A stretch of DNA of 64,000 nt from Sodalis sp. dw_96 (lineage in GTDB: Bacteria > Pseudomonadota > Gammaproteobacteria > Enterobacterales > Enterobacteriaceae): assembly GCF_018449575.1 (NCBI RefSeq), contig NZ_JAAVUT010000014.1, forward strand, positions 60,069 through 124,068. The letters run 5' to 3'. Each line of letters starts with the position of its first letter. Within the stretch, counting starts at the first letter, position 1. Both the position numbers and the translations under genes were made by a program. Shown here piece after piece: positions 28,152-36,404 of the stretch. The notes below the pieces were generated by a model that was given only the letters and a program-made list of their open reading frames with translations, made no database searches and was not told the DNA's origin.

Positions 28152-29394
28152 TTGCCAATACGGTATTGCCGGGGATATGGCGCTGTCAGCCCTTATCGAC
28201 GCCGGGGCGGATATTAACTACGTCATCAGCCATTTAAACGGCCTGCCGGTGGATCCCTTTGTGTTGGGGGTTTCAACGGTTAATCAGCACGGCATTCAGG
28301 CCAAAACTCTGCAGCTTTTTTTCCCGCTCGCCGATACCGGACCGACGCCTTTGAGCGCGCCGGGGCGGCATCTCCATCACCGCCGGGCCTCGGCCATACT
28401 CGCGATGATTGAAAGCAGTTCGTTGCCGCTGAGAGTGAAACAGAGGGCGACGGCGGTCTTCAGCGCTCTGGCCCGGGCCGAAGGCAAAATCCACGGCATA
28501 CCCCCGGATGAGGTGCATTTCCACGAGGTAGGGGCGATGGATTCCATTATTGACATCATCGGCGTTTGCCTGGCGCTGGAGAGCCTGGATATTGACCGTA
28601 TCATCGCCTCGCCGGTGGCGGTGGGCGGCGGTAAGAAGCAAATGGCCCATGGCTGTTATCCTATTCCGGCCCCGGCGACCGCCGAACTGCTGCTGGGCAT
28701 TCCCCTGGCGGATTTCCCGGTGGAAGGGGAGCTGACCACCCCCACCGGGGCGGCGTTTATTAATGCTCTGGTGCACGAATTCCGGGCATTGCCGGCGGTG
28801 ACCCTCAGCGCCATCGGTTATGGCGCCGGTAAAAAGCGGTTCAGCCATCCCAATATCCTGCGGGTGATGGTGTGCGAGAGTGCGGAGAGCCGGCCGGAGC
28901 GGGAAACGGTGGTGACGTTGCAGTGCGAAATGGATGATATCAGCGGCGAGAATCTCGGTTACGTCATGGAACGGCTGTTTGAACAGCAGGCCCTGGATGT
29001 GTATTACACGCCGGTCTATATGAAAAAAAATCGTCCCGGCACCTTGGTGACGGTGTTATGCCGACCGGAGGATAGCGCTATGCTGGAAGAAATCCTGCTG
29101 TTGGAAACCTCCACCTTCGGCGTGCGCCAAACCCGCCACAGTCGACTCATCCTGCAGCGGCGTATCGAGTACGTAACCACCCCCTACGGCGATATCGCGG
29201 TAAAGATTGGCTTTCGCGGCCAGCGGGTTTATCACACAGCCCCGGAATATGAACAGGTGCGGCTGGCGGCCAAAAACCACCGGGTGCCTTTTGACCTGGT
29301 ATGGGGCACGGTCCGGCAATCGGCCAATGCCGACTGGGCGGCCGCCTGTCTGAAAACCAGCCAGGTAGTCACTGATTCTGCTACAAAAATATAA
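28132..29394 (+). CDS. larC: Nickel-pincer cofactor nickel insertase LarC (single uninterrupted frame)
   Basis: 420-residue protein that inserts nickel into pyridinium-3,5-bisthiocarboxylate mononucleotide using CTP. It starts MPLLYLDCQYGIAGDMALSA, matching the LarC N-terminus, contains EVHFHEVGAMDSIIDIIGVC, GELTTPTGAAFI and the C-terminal domain from about residue 260 (TLQCEMDDISGENLGYVMER and VYMKKNRPGTLVTVLC). In Lactiplantibacillus plantarum the two halves are joined by programmed frameshifting; here they are fused in frame. The start at 28132 has GAGGGGAG upstream and lies within the end of larB. Confidence 0.95.
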   Translation: MPLLYLDCQYGIAGDMALSALIDAGADINYVISHLNGLPVDPFVLGVSTVNQHGIQAKTLQLFFPLADTGPTPLSAPGRHLHHRRASAILAMIESSSLPLRVKQRATAVFSALARAEGKIHGIPPDEVHFHEVGAMDSIIDIIGVCLALESLDIDRIIASPVAVGGGKKQMAHGCYPIPAPATAELLLGIPLADFPVEGELTTPTGAAFINALVHEFRALPAVTLSAIGYGAGKKRFSHPNILRVMVCESAESRPERETVVTLQCEMDDISGENLGYVMERLFEQQALDVYYTPVYMKKNRPGTLVTVLCRPEDSAMLEEILLLETSTFGVRQTRHSRLILQRRIEYVTTPYGDIAVKIGFRGQRVYHTAPEYEQVRLAAKNHRVPFDLVWGTVRQSANADWAAACLKTSQVVTDSATKI

Positions 29395-29423
29395 AGCGTT
29401 AAGACGGTCTTGAGGAGTCCATT

Positions 29424-30251
29424 ATGCTGGAACAAAAATATGAAGCATTGAAACAATCGTTGCAGGCGCTGGGAGATGTGGTGATTGCCTTTTCCGGCGG
29501 CGTGGACAGCACCCTGCTGCTGAAAGTGGCGCTGGATACCCTGGGGCGGGACAGGGTGCTGGCGGTAACCGCCGACAGTGAAACCTACCCTAGGGAAGAG
29601 TTGCTGGCGGCGCAACGGCTGGCCGCCGAGCTGGTCGCCCGCCATGAGGTGATATCCACCTCCGAACTGGCCATCGCCGGTTATGCGGACAACTCCCCCA
29701 ATCGCTGTTATTTCTGTAAAAAGAACCTGTTTGTGAACATCCTGCCGCTGATGGAGCTGCAAGGTTATCATCATCTTGCCTTCGGCCTGATTGCCGATGA
29801 TATGGGGGAACACCGTCCCGGCGTCAAGGTGGCGCGGGAGTACCATTTGCGGGCGCCGTTGCAGGAAGCGGATTTATATAAACCCGAGATCAGGGAGCTG
29901 GCCTTGCACCTGGGCTTGAGCAATTGGGATAAACCCTCTTATGCCTGCCTGTCGTCGCGGGTGGTCTACGGCGAGGAGATCACCCTGGTGAAGCTGCGGC
30001 GTATCGAGGAATCGGAGCGCTATATCCGTTCATTGGGCATCCGACAGGTCCGGGTGCGCGTCCACGGCGATATGGCCCGCATCGAGGTGGAGCCGGAAGC
30101 CATGCCGTTATTGTTGGCACAACACGACGCCGTATCCTGGCGGCTGCGGGAGCTGGGCTTCAAGTGGGTGGCGATGGATCTCGGCGGTTATCAAAGCGGC
30201 AGTATGAACCGGATACTGGTGACGCAAGGGGAGGCCGGTGTGGCAGAATAA
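29424..30251 (+). CDS. larE: Nickel-pincer cofactor sulfur transferase LarE
   Basis: 275-residue ATP pyrophosphatase-type enzyme that converts both carboxylates of the LarB product to thiocarboxylates. The PP-loop is FSGGVDSTLLL (23-33). Three cysteines stand at the positions of interest: C95 and C98 (RCYFCKK) and C175 (SYACLSSR). L. plantarum LarE sacrifices the sulfur of a single cysteine equivalent to C175, whereas LarE proteins with all three cysteines can hold a [4Fe-4S] cluster and turn over, so this is probably the cluster type. It follows larC by 29 bases with a GAGGAG site. Confidence 0.95.
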   Translation: MLEQKYEALKQSLQALGDVVIAFSGGVDSTLLLKVALDTLGRDRVLAVTADSETYPREELLAAQRLAAELVARHEVISTSELAIAGYADNSPNRCYFCKKNLFVNILPLMELQGYHHLAFGLIADDMGEHRPGVKVAREYHLRAPLQEADLYKPEIRELALHLGLSNWDKPSYACLSSRVVYGEEITLVKLRRIEESERYIRSLGIRQVRVRVHGDMARIEVEPEAMPLLLAQHDAVSWRLRELGFKWVAMDLGGYQSGSMNRILVTQGEAGVAE

Positions 30252-30347
30252 GAGGATCTTGGCGTGGAACTGTGCCGCGTAACGCCAAACAACCAAATAT
30301 ATGTCATCTAGCCGCAGTCTGGTAGGTTTTTGAACTGTAGCTACACA

Positions 30348-30710
30348 TCAAACCCCGATAAGGCTTTCAGCCGGGATGCCAAACTGTTTATGCAGTTTTC
30401 GGATCATCGGCAGTGTCAGGTTTCGGGTTCCATTGAGAATTTCATAAACGCGGTTTATGCGACCAATAGCGGGTTCTAAATCTTTTGCCGTCAGCCCTAG
30501 CTGCTCCATACGAAATTTGATGGCTTCAATAGGGTCAGGAGAAGCAATGGGGTAATGCTCGGCTTCATAGGCTTCGATTAATAAAACCATCACTTCCATA
30601 TAGTCAAAATCTTGTGAACCCATATCAGGTTGATTATCAAACATTGGTGAAATGCTTTTTAAAGCTGCCTGATAATCTTGTTCATTACGAATAGGTTTAA
30701 CGTTCATCAT
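30348..30710 (-). CDS. higA: HigA-like antitoxin
   Basis: 120-residue antitoxin whose C-terminal half holds an XRE-type helix-turn-helix (LGLTAKDLEPAIGRINRVYE, ILNGTRNLTLPMIRKLHKQF). The N-terminal half (NEQDYQAALKSISPMFDNQP) is as in HigA proteins paired with HigB of the E. coli ygjNM type. It follows the toxin gene by two bases, the reverse order (toxin first) usual for higBA. The start is 30710 or 30707; GGAG favours 30710. Confidence 0.88.
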   Translation of the reverse strand: MMNVKPIRNEQDYQAALKSISPMFDNQPDMGSQDFDYMEVMVLLIEAYEAEHYPIASPDPIEAIKFRMEQLGLTAKDLEPAIGRINRVYEILNGTRNLTLPMIRKLHKQFGIPAESLIGV

Positions 30711-30712
30711 TT

Positions 30713-31015
30713 TTACTCCAATTCGATAGTGTTGGCTTCTATGGCATCATATTGCTTATGTGTACCAATGAATTTCACGTATACCCAACCAGCAGGATAA
30801 AAGATTGACACAATCAGCCGATAATCATTACCTTTAATATTAAATACAACCCGGTTGTTTTTAAGAATAGTTGCGTTACGGTATTGTGGTTTTATCTCCG
30901 CCGGTGTTTTCCAGTCAGCATTTTTTATCTCATCTACCCAAGCCTTCAATGGCTGTTCTGAGTCAGGATAACGTCCCCAGAATAGCTTTAATGTGGAAAT
31001 AGCGATGATCTTCAT
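30713..31015 (-). CDS. higB: HigB-like mRNA interferase toxin
   Basis: 100-residue toxin of the HigB family, which cuts mRNA on translating ribosomes. Motifs: MKIIAISTLKLFWGRYPDSE, PAEIKPQYRNATILKNNRVV, FNIKGNDYRLIV, YVKFIGTHKQYD. An in-frame codon at 31075 would add 20 unlikely residues; MKII at 31015 matches the family start. The module sits between larE and the FadR-type regulator, apparently inserted into the lar regulon. Confidence 0.88.
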   Translation of the reverse strand: MKIIAISTLKLFWGRYPDSEQPLKAWVDEIKNADWKTPAEIKPQYRNATILKNNRVVFNIKGNDYRLIVSIFYPAGWVYVKFIGTHKQYDAIEANTIELE

Positions 31016-31030
31016 TTGATGAAATATAGT

Positions 31031-31072
31031 CCCAATTTGGGGGGTATGCAAGCAGTATATCCCATCATGGGA
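31031..31072. promoter_or_regulatory. Two palindromes upstream of higB, likely HigA operators
   Basis: CCCAATTTGGG (31031-31041) and TCCCATCATGGGA (31060-31072) are both odd-length dyads with CCCA/TGGG arms, centred 30 bp apart and starting 16 bases before the toxin start. Autoregulation by the antitoxin is the expected role. Confidence 0.55.
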
Positions 31073-31204
31073 CAAAGGCGAATAAAAATTTCATAAAAAC
31101 ACATCATGTCGGTACGAAAAGAATGCAGCGGACGGGTCGAAGCTAAGCAGCCTGAAAATTTCGTGCCCAACTTGTGCTATTGGCCTGTCTATATCCCCCC
31201 GCAT

Positions 31205-31945
31205 TTACACCGACGAGGCGCTTTTGCCGGCCACTTCGCTACCCTGCTCAATGAGTGAATTCACTGCGGTATCGAAATGCTCCATCATGGCTTTTTTGGC
31301 ATTCTCGGCGTCCCGTGCGCAGACAAAGTCACAGATCTTCTGATGCAACTCAACGATGCGCTGTTCATATTGTAAATGCTCTTTTTGCGCCTCCAGCCCG
31401 GCATAAACCGACTGTTTCAGCTGGGCGTGGAGGGCCTGCAGCAAAATTATGAACAGCGGATTTTTTGAGGCCTGGGAAAGCACCAGGTGGAAGTGGATGT
31501 CATGCTCCACAAAGCTTTCGGTATTGTGGAAGTTCTCGCGAATCAGCCGCATCTCTTGCTGCAATAAGACGAAATCCTGTTCGGTGCCGTTAACCGCGGC
31601 CATTTCGGCACAGCCGATTTCCAGCCAGCGGCGCACCGACAGAATTTGCGACGCCGTGACCTGCTCGGTGGCGGAAGCGAAACCGAATATAAGCTGTAAA
31701 ACGCTGGCGTCGAAGTGTTTGATGCGCGGCACTTTGCCGCTCTTGATCTCCAGCACCCCGAGGGCCGACAGCGATCGGTATGATTCCCGCACCACGCCGC
31801 GGCTAACCCCCAGGTCTTGAATAATCTGCATTTCGCTGGGCACCGCCATGCCGGCGGTGAGGTTTTCCCGGGGAATCAGCTCCAGGATGTAGTTTTGCAC
31901 CTGGCTCGACAGCGTATTGTGTTCCAACAGCTTTTTAGTGGTCAT
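31205..31945 (-). CDS. FadR/GntR-family (FCD) transcriptional regulator
   Basis: 246-residue regulator with an N-terminal winged helix (VPSEMQIIQDLGVSRGVVRE, SYRSLSALGVLEIKSG) and an alpha-helical FCD effector domain with candidate metal-binding His residues (FVEHDIHFHLVLSQASKNPL, IVELHQKICDFV). FCD regulators typically sense organic acids and repress their catabolic genes. Its position between larBCE and the rraA operon, both preceded by the same 26-bp motif, makes it the likely controller of the whole 24-38 kb pathway. Confidence 0.88.
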   Translation of the reverse strand: MTTKKLLEHNTLSSQVQNYILELIPRENLTAGMAVPSEMQIIQDLGVSRGVVRESYRSLSALGVLEIKSGKVPRIKHFDASVLQLIFGFASATEQVTASQILSVRRWLEIGCAEMAAVNGTEQDFVLLQQEMRLIRENFHNTESFVEHDIHFHLVLSQASKNPLFIILLQALHAQLKQSVYAGLEAQKEHLQYEQRIVELHQKICDFVCARDAENAKKAMMEHFDTAVNSLIEQGSEVAGKSASSV

Positions 31946-31970
31946 GGCGACTCAATTCCCTCTTGATGAA

Positions 31971-31987
31971 CGGTATGCGTCATACCG
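31971..31987. promoter_or_regulatory. Palindrome just upstream of the FadR-type regulator
   Basis: CGGTATG-CGT-CATACCG is a perfect 7-bp dyad with a three-base centre, ending 26 bases before the regulator's start. It differs in sequence from the 26-bp motif and may serve autoregulation or a second regulator. Confidence 0.45.
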
Positions 31988-32062
31988 CTCAGTCCGGTGA
32001 TTAATACCGAAAACAGTGCCGATATTAGATTGCTGACAAACATGCTCGGGACTCGATAAGGC

Positions 32063-32164
32063 GGTACAGGCTGCTAGAAGAGTAAACCGTCCGCGCCAGG
32101 GACGGCGCGGATCGAGCCCACAGGGATGTGTTTACGGCGTGTTTACGATCTAGCAGCCTGTACC
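32063..32164. repeat. 102-bp inverted-repeat element with 16-bp perfect ends
   Basis: GGTACAGGCTGCTAGA (32063-32078) is exactly repeated in inverse at 32149-32164. Inside are a TCCGCGCC / GGCGCGGA stem (about 32089-32111) and GTAAAC / GTTTAC pieces, so the whole can fold as a branched hairpin. It has no coding capacity. It looks like a small dispersed (MITE-like) element; clear target duplications are not seen. Confidence 0.65.
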
Positions 32165-32356
32165 GACCGGGCACTTTGTCGTCAAACTCAGATATCATCG
32201 TTTTCTTCCCGCCCGGCGTCAATGCGCCCTATTGTCCGGTAAATGCCCGCCAAACACCAGCCACCCGGTGCGGTCGGTCATTAACCTTATGCAACGGGGC
32301 CGGCCCGGCGGCGAACGTTAATGGAAAGTGTGATCATATTATCAAATATGTTAACG

Positions 32357-32382
32357 ATCCTGTAAACCTGTTTGACAGGTTT
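32357..32382 (+). promoter_or_regulatory. 26-bp operator-like motif upstream of rraA-like operon (shared with larB)
   Basis: Contains AAACCTGTTTGACAGGTTT, an 8-bp perfect dyad with a TTG centre, at 32364-32382. The extended 26 bases match 27365-27390 at 20 positions in the same orientation to the downstream gene. Confidence 0.62.
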
Positions 32383-32471
32383 CCTCGTAAAATATACTCT
32401 TCCTCTCAGCGCCGTACTCCCTGTCTCTTCCCGAAGATGACCGTTACCGACAACCGCACAGGATACTTGTT

Positions 32472-33158
32472 ATGTGGAAAAACGATAAAGAGCTGTTTCA
32501 ACTGATGCGTACCCGGCTGTTTACCGCCGTGGTGGGGGACATCCTCGATACCCTGGGCTATCTGCATCAGTTCGTTTCTCCGGCCATCAAACCCCTGCAT
32601 CCGGATATGGTGGTGGCCGGGCGGGCCATGCCGGTACTGGAAGCCGATGTGTATGAACAGCGCTCCACCTCAGGCCGCACCGCTATCGGTGAAAAGCCCT
32701 TCGGCATCATGTTCGAGGCGCTGGACTCGTTGCAGGAAGATGAAGTGTATATCACCACCGGCAGTTCCCTGCGCTATGCGTTATGGGGTGGACTGATGTC
32801 CACCCGTGCCATGCATTTGCATGCCGCCGGGGCGGTGCTGGACGGTTTTGTTCGCGATTCGGCGGAAATTCTGGAACTCGGTCTGCCGACCTTTTCCCAG
32901 GGTACCTATGCGCAAGATCAGGGGCCACGGGGTAAGGTCATCGACTTCCGGGTGCCCATCGAATTTCACGGCGTGGGCGTCAAGCCGGGGGATATCGTGT
33001 ACGGTGATCGCGACGGTTTGTTGATTATCCCGCGGGAAATCGAGGGGGAAGCCATTTCCCTTGCGCTGGAAAAAGTGACCACAGAAAGCGATGTCCGTCG
33101 CGCCATTAAAGACGGCATGAGCACCGTGGAAGCATTCGATAAATTCGGCGTGATGTAG
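32472..33158 (+). CDS. RraA-family protein, probable class II 4-hydroxy-2-oxoacid aldolase or related lyase
   Basis: 228-residue protein of the RraA/HMG-aldolase family (formerly annotated as menaquinone methyltransferase). Family members are metal-dependent aldolases or decarboxylases on 4-hydroxy-4-methyl-2-oxoglutarate, oxaloacetate and similar acids. Seen here: VVGDILDTLGYLHQFVSPAI, WGGLMSTRAMHLHAAGAVLD with GFVRDSAEI, GVGVKPGDIVYGDRDGLLII. The conserved R-D pair (GFVRD) is kept. As first gene of a catabolic operon it would carry out a terminal carbon-carbon cleavage. It is not the RNase E regulator RraA, which is shorter. Confidence 0.82.
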   Translation: MWKNDKELFQLMRTRLFTAVVGDILDTLGYLHQFVSPAIKPLHPDMVVAGRAMPVLEADVYEQRSTSGRTAIGEKPFGIMFEALDSLQEDEVYITTGSSLRYALWGGLMSTRAMHLHAAGAVLDGFVRDSAEILELGLPTFSQGTYAQDQGPRGKVIDFRVPIEFHGVGVKPGDIVYGDRDGLLIIPREIEGEAISLALEKVTTESDVRRAIKDGMSTVEAFDKFGVM

Positions 33159-33241
33159 CGCCTAAAGCCGGCGCGCTCAATACACCAGGCGTTCACCGCA
33201 TACCGGGAACAGTGCATTTCCGGTATTAAGGAGACCAGGTA

Positions 33242-34552
33242 ATGTTCAAGAAACACTATTCAAAAATCATATTTTTGTTATTCATCGCCGGCATCGTGAA
33301 TTATCTGGATCGGGCGGCATTCTCGGTAGCCATGCCCTATATCAAGGATCATCTCCATCTTTCTCCCACCGAAGTGGGGGTGATGCTTAGCAGCTTTTTC
33401 TTCGGTTATGCCCTGTTTAATTTTGTCGGCGGTCATTTGTCGGATATATACGGTCCGAGAAAAGTGTTTGCCATCGCCATGGTGTCATGGTCGTTGTTTT
33501 GCGGCCTGACCGGTTTGGCGTTCGGATATGGCATGCTGTTTATCGTTCGCCTGCTGTTCGGCATGAGCGAAGGGCCCATCAGCACCACCATCAACAAATG
33601 CATAAGCAATTGGGTGCCGCTGAGCCAGCGATCGCGGGCCGTGGGGATCGCCAATGCCGGTAATCCCTTGGGCGGAGCCATTGCCGGGCCTATCGTGGGT
33701 GTTATCGCCGTAATGTGGAACTGGCGTATTTCATTCATTATCCTGATGGTGCTGGGTTTTGTCTGGACATTTTTCTGGCTGCGATCCTTTACCGACCGGC
33801 CCCATTCCAATCCCCATACCTCCGCTCAGGAGGTGTCCAAGTATGATGAAGAACAGCAGACCCTCCTTGCCGGGCAGGGGGACAGGCATAAGCTGCCGCT
33901 GCGTTTCTACCTCACCCAGCCCATTGTGCTTTTTACCGGGCTGGCGTTCTTTTCAATCAACTACATCCTGTATTTCTTTTTGACCTGGTTCCCCAGCTAT
34001 CTATCGATGGAAAGGGGTCTGAATATCAAGGAAATCAGCATCGCCTCCGCCATTCCATGGCTTATCGGCAGTATCGGTATCGCCATTGGCGGCGCCGCCT
34101 CCGATTGGATATTCCGTAAAACGCATAACCTCATGTTTTCGAGAAAAATCATGCTGGTGGGGGGACTGATCCTGTCGGCTATCTGTTTAAGTTTCGCCGG
34201 CAGCGTGACGTCGGTGAACAGTGCGGTCAGCCTGATGGCCTTGGGGATCTTTTTCATGTACTTCGCCGCCGCCGCGCCCTGGTCAATCATTTCCGAGCAT
34301 ATTTCCCCGGACAAGGTCGGCGGCGTGGGCGGATTTGTCCACCTGATGGCCAACACCTCGGGCATGATCGCGCCGATCCTGACCGGCGTGATCGTGCAAT
34401 ATACCGGCAGCTTTATCGCGGCATTTATCCTGGCGGGGGCGGTAGGCGTGGTGGGGGCGTTAGGGGTGGCGCTGTTCGTCAAGCCGATACCCACCGATAA
34501 AGACAGGCTGCGACCTCTGCGGCGTTCGCTTATCAAAACGATGTCGAAATAA
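33242..34552 (+). CDS. MFS transporter, ACS (sugar-acid) family
   Basis: 436-residue inner-membrane transporter, about 12 segments. AGIVNYLDRAAFSVAMPYIK, GMSEGPISTTINKCISNWVP and the RP-containing central loop (SFTDRPHSNPH) place it with ExuT/DgoT-like anion symporters. It is paralogous to the transporter at 21938. A strong AAGGAG ribosome site precedes the ATG. It is the second gene of the rraA operon and probably brings in the acid degraded by the enzymes that follow. Confidence 0.9.
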   Translation: MFKKHYSKIIFLLFIAGIVNYLDRAAFSVAMPYIKDHLHLSPTEVGVMLSSFFFGYALFNFVGGHLSDIYGPRKVFAIAMVSWSLFCGLTGLAFGYGMLFIVRLLFGMSEGPISTTINKCISNWVPLSQRSRAVGIANAGNPLGGAIAGPIVGVIAVMWNWRISFIILMVLGFVWTFFWLRSFTDRPHSNPHTSAQEVSKYDEEQQTLLAGQGDRHKLPLRFYLTQPIVLFTGLAFFSINYILYFFLTWFPSYLSMERGLNIKEISIASAIPWLIGSIGIAIGGAASDWIFRKTHNLMFSRKIMLVGGLILSAICLSFAGSVTSVNSAVSLMALGIFFMYFAAAAPWSIISEHISPDKVGGVGGFVHLMANTSGMIAPILTGVIVQYTGSFIAAFILAGAVGVVGALGVALFVKPIPTDKDRLRPLRRSLIKTMSK

Positions 34553-34567
34553 ACCGAGGATTTCTGT

Positions 34568-35584
34568 ATGAAAGCATTAGTGATAGATACAGGAAGTCGC
34601 ACCCATTTTACCGATATCCCGCCGCCGGAGGGTTGCCAGGAAGGTGAGGTGCTCATTGAGGTGCAGCGGGTGGGTTTGTGCGGTTCGGATTTGAATACCT
34701 GGCGCGGGTTTAATCCGCTGGCGGTTTATCCCTGCATCCCCGGTCATGAAATCGGCGGCCGGGTGGCGGCGGTAGGGGCCGGAGTCACTAACTGCGGGCC
34801 GGGGGATCGGGTGGTGGCATTGCCTTGTACCGAATGCGGTGTGTGCAGCGCCTGCCTGAACAATCGGCCCAATGCCTGTAAAAATAACCAGACCCTCGGC
34901 GTGCAGCGCCGGGGCGGCATGCTGTCGATGTTGGCGGTTCCGGCAGGTAAAGTGCTGGTATGCAATGAGCTGGGCTACGATGAGCTGGCGCTGGTGGAAC
35001 CCTTGTCCGTTGGTCTGCATGCCGCCCGGCGAGCACAAATAAACGTCGGCGAATGGGTGGCGATTATCGGGTGCGGGGTGATTGGCCTGGGGGCGATTAC
35101 CGCCGCCGCCGCCATGGGCGCCAGGGTGGTGGCCATCGATATCGATAACCGTAAGCGCAACGTGGCGTTGTCCTGCGGCGCCGAGCGGTTTTACAACAGC
35201 GGCGAGGCCGATATCGCGACGGCCATGTCTCTTTTGGACGACGGGCGCGGTCCGGCGGTAGTGATCGAAGCGGTGGGCCTGAGCAGCACCATAGAGCAGG
35301 CGGTTGATCTGGTGGCGTTTACCGGCCGGGTGGTGTACGTCGGTTATGCCAAGAAACCGGTGACCTTTGACAGCGCGCGTTTTTTGCTGAAGGAACTGGA
35401 TATCCGCGGCTCGCGTAATGCCACGGTGGCGGATTTTCGGGCGGTACTGGCGTTAATGGAACAGCGGCGTTATCCGTTGGATTTATTGATTACCGGCCAT
35501 TATCCGCTGGGAAAGGCGGATAAGGCCTTTGTTGACTGGGCCGCCGATCCCGGTGCGGTAACCAAAATCCTGATTGATCTTTAA
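34568..35584 (+). CDS. Zinc-dependent alcohol dehydrogenase (sugar-acid type, LgoD/RspB-like)
   Basis: 338-residue medium-chain dehydrogenase. Catalytic zinc ligands: C38 region (GLCGSD), GHEIGG, and a later Glu; structural zinc cysteines in CTECGVCSACLNNRPNACKN. Nucleotide-binding GCGVIGLGAI follows. The C-terminal SRNATVADF matches E. coli LgoD (L-galactonate 5-dehydrogenase) and RspB, suggesting oxidation of a secondary hydroxyl of a sugar acid by NAD(P)+. It lies 15 bases after the transporter and 14 before the SDR gene. Confidence 0.88.
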   Translation: MKALVIDTGSRTHFTDIPPPEGCQEGEVLIEVQRVGLCGSDLNTWRGFNPLAVYPCIPGHEIGGRVAAVGAGVTNCGPGDRVVALPCTECGVCSACLNNRPNACKNNQTLGVQRRGGMLSMLAVPAGKVLVCNELGYDELALVEPLSVGLHAARRAQINVGEWVAIIGCGVIGLGAITAAAAMGARVVAIDIDNRKRNVALSCGAERFYNSGEADIATAMSLLDDGRGPAVVIEAVGLSSTIEQAVDLVAFTGRVVYVGYAKKPVTFDSARFLLKELDIRGSRNATVADFRAVLALMEQRRYPLDLLITGHYPLGKADKAFVDWAADPGAVTKILIDL

Positions 35585-35598
35585 GGAGGTGGACATCC

Positions 35599-36363
35599 AT
35601 GACAATCAATAATGCCTTCTCCCTGGCCGGCAAAACCGCCCTTATAACCGGCGGCGCCAGCGGTCTCGGTTATGCCATGGCGGAATGCATGACCGCCGCC
35701 GGGGCAAAGGTGATCGTTGCCGGGCGTAACGGCGACGCCGCCCGCCAGGCGGCGGAAATCCTTGGTCCGGATGCTGCCTGGGCGTCGTTTGATATCGGTG
35801 AAACCGATCAGACCCAGGACTGGGTGGACAATCTGCTCACCACCCACGGGCAAATTGATATTCTGGTTAACAATGCGGGCAACCACTGCAAAAAGCCCAT
35901 TGAAGAGATGACGGTGGCGGAGTTTGAATCGGTGCTGGATGTGCATGTGGTGGGGGCCTTTGCGCTCACCAAGGCCCTGGTTCCCCATATGAAGCAGCAT
36001 GGCAACGGCAGCGTGATATTTATCGCCTCCATGACCTCTTTCCTGGGGCAGCCCTATGTCAGCGGCTACGCGGCGGCGAAATCCGCCTATCTCGGGCTGA
36101 TACACAGCCTGGCCACCGAACTGTCCGGCGCCGGGATCCGGGTAAACGGTATCGCCCCAGGCTGGATAGACACGCCGATGCTGCGTAAGGCCATCGCCGG
36201 GGATGACGAGCGGAAAAATAAAATTCTCGGCCGCACGCCGATGAAAAAATTCGGTAAACCCCAAGACATCGGCTGGGCCGCCACCTACCTGGCCTCCGAC
36301 GCCGCGGCGTTTGTCAGCGGCCACGTGCTGGTGGTGGACGGCGGAGCGCTGATCGGCTTTTGA
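35599..36363 (+). CDS. Short-chain dehydrogenase/reductase, gluconate 5-dehydrogenase-like
   Basis: 254-residue Rossmann-fold oxidoreductase. Cofactor loop TGGASGLGYAMA, NNAG motif (LVNNAGNHCKK), catalytic Ser in FIASMTSF and Tyr-x-x-x-Lys in GYAAAKSAY, then RVNGIAPGWIDTPML. It looks like gluconate 5-dehydrogenase and related keto-sugar-acid reductases. With the neighbouring zinc dehydrogenase it could invert one hydroxyl by oxidation and reduction. A perfect AAGGAGGT ribosome site precedes it. Confidence 0.88.
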   Translation: MTINNAFSLAGKTALITGGASGLGYAMAECMTAAGAKVIVAGRNGDAARQAAEILGPDAAWASFDIGETDQTQDWVDNLLTTHGQIDILVNNAGNHCKKPIEEMTVAEFESVLDVHVVGAFALTKALVPHMKQHGNGSVIFIASMTSFLGQPYVSGYAAAKSAYLGLIHSLATELSGAGIRVNGIAPGWIDTPMLRKAIAGDDERKNKILGRTPMKKFGKPQDIGWAATYLASDAAAFVSGHVLVVDGGALIGF

Positions 36364-36404
36364 TTTAACCGGACGGGCTCAGCTTCCCGACCCAGGAGTA
36401 TCCC

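Larger units (their letters stand above)
31946..32471. other. 526-base divergent region between gntR-type gene and rraA-like gene
   Basis: Holds the dyad at 31971-31987, the inverted-repeat element at 32063-32164 and the operator-like motif at 32357-32382, each listed separately. No gene is apparent. Confidence 0.5.

Noticed and set aside
32340..32355. Possible CRP site TGTGATCATATTATCA (about 32329-32344) before the rraA-like gene
   Set aside because: Only the left half-site fits; the right half deviates too much to claim.
32472..33158. RNase E inhibitor RraA
   Set aside because: The protein is about 65 residues longer than RraA and lies in a catabolic operon; the aldolase/decarboxylase branch of the family fits better.
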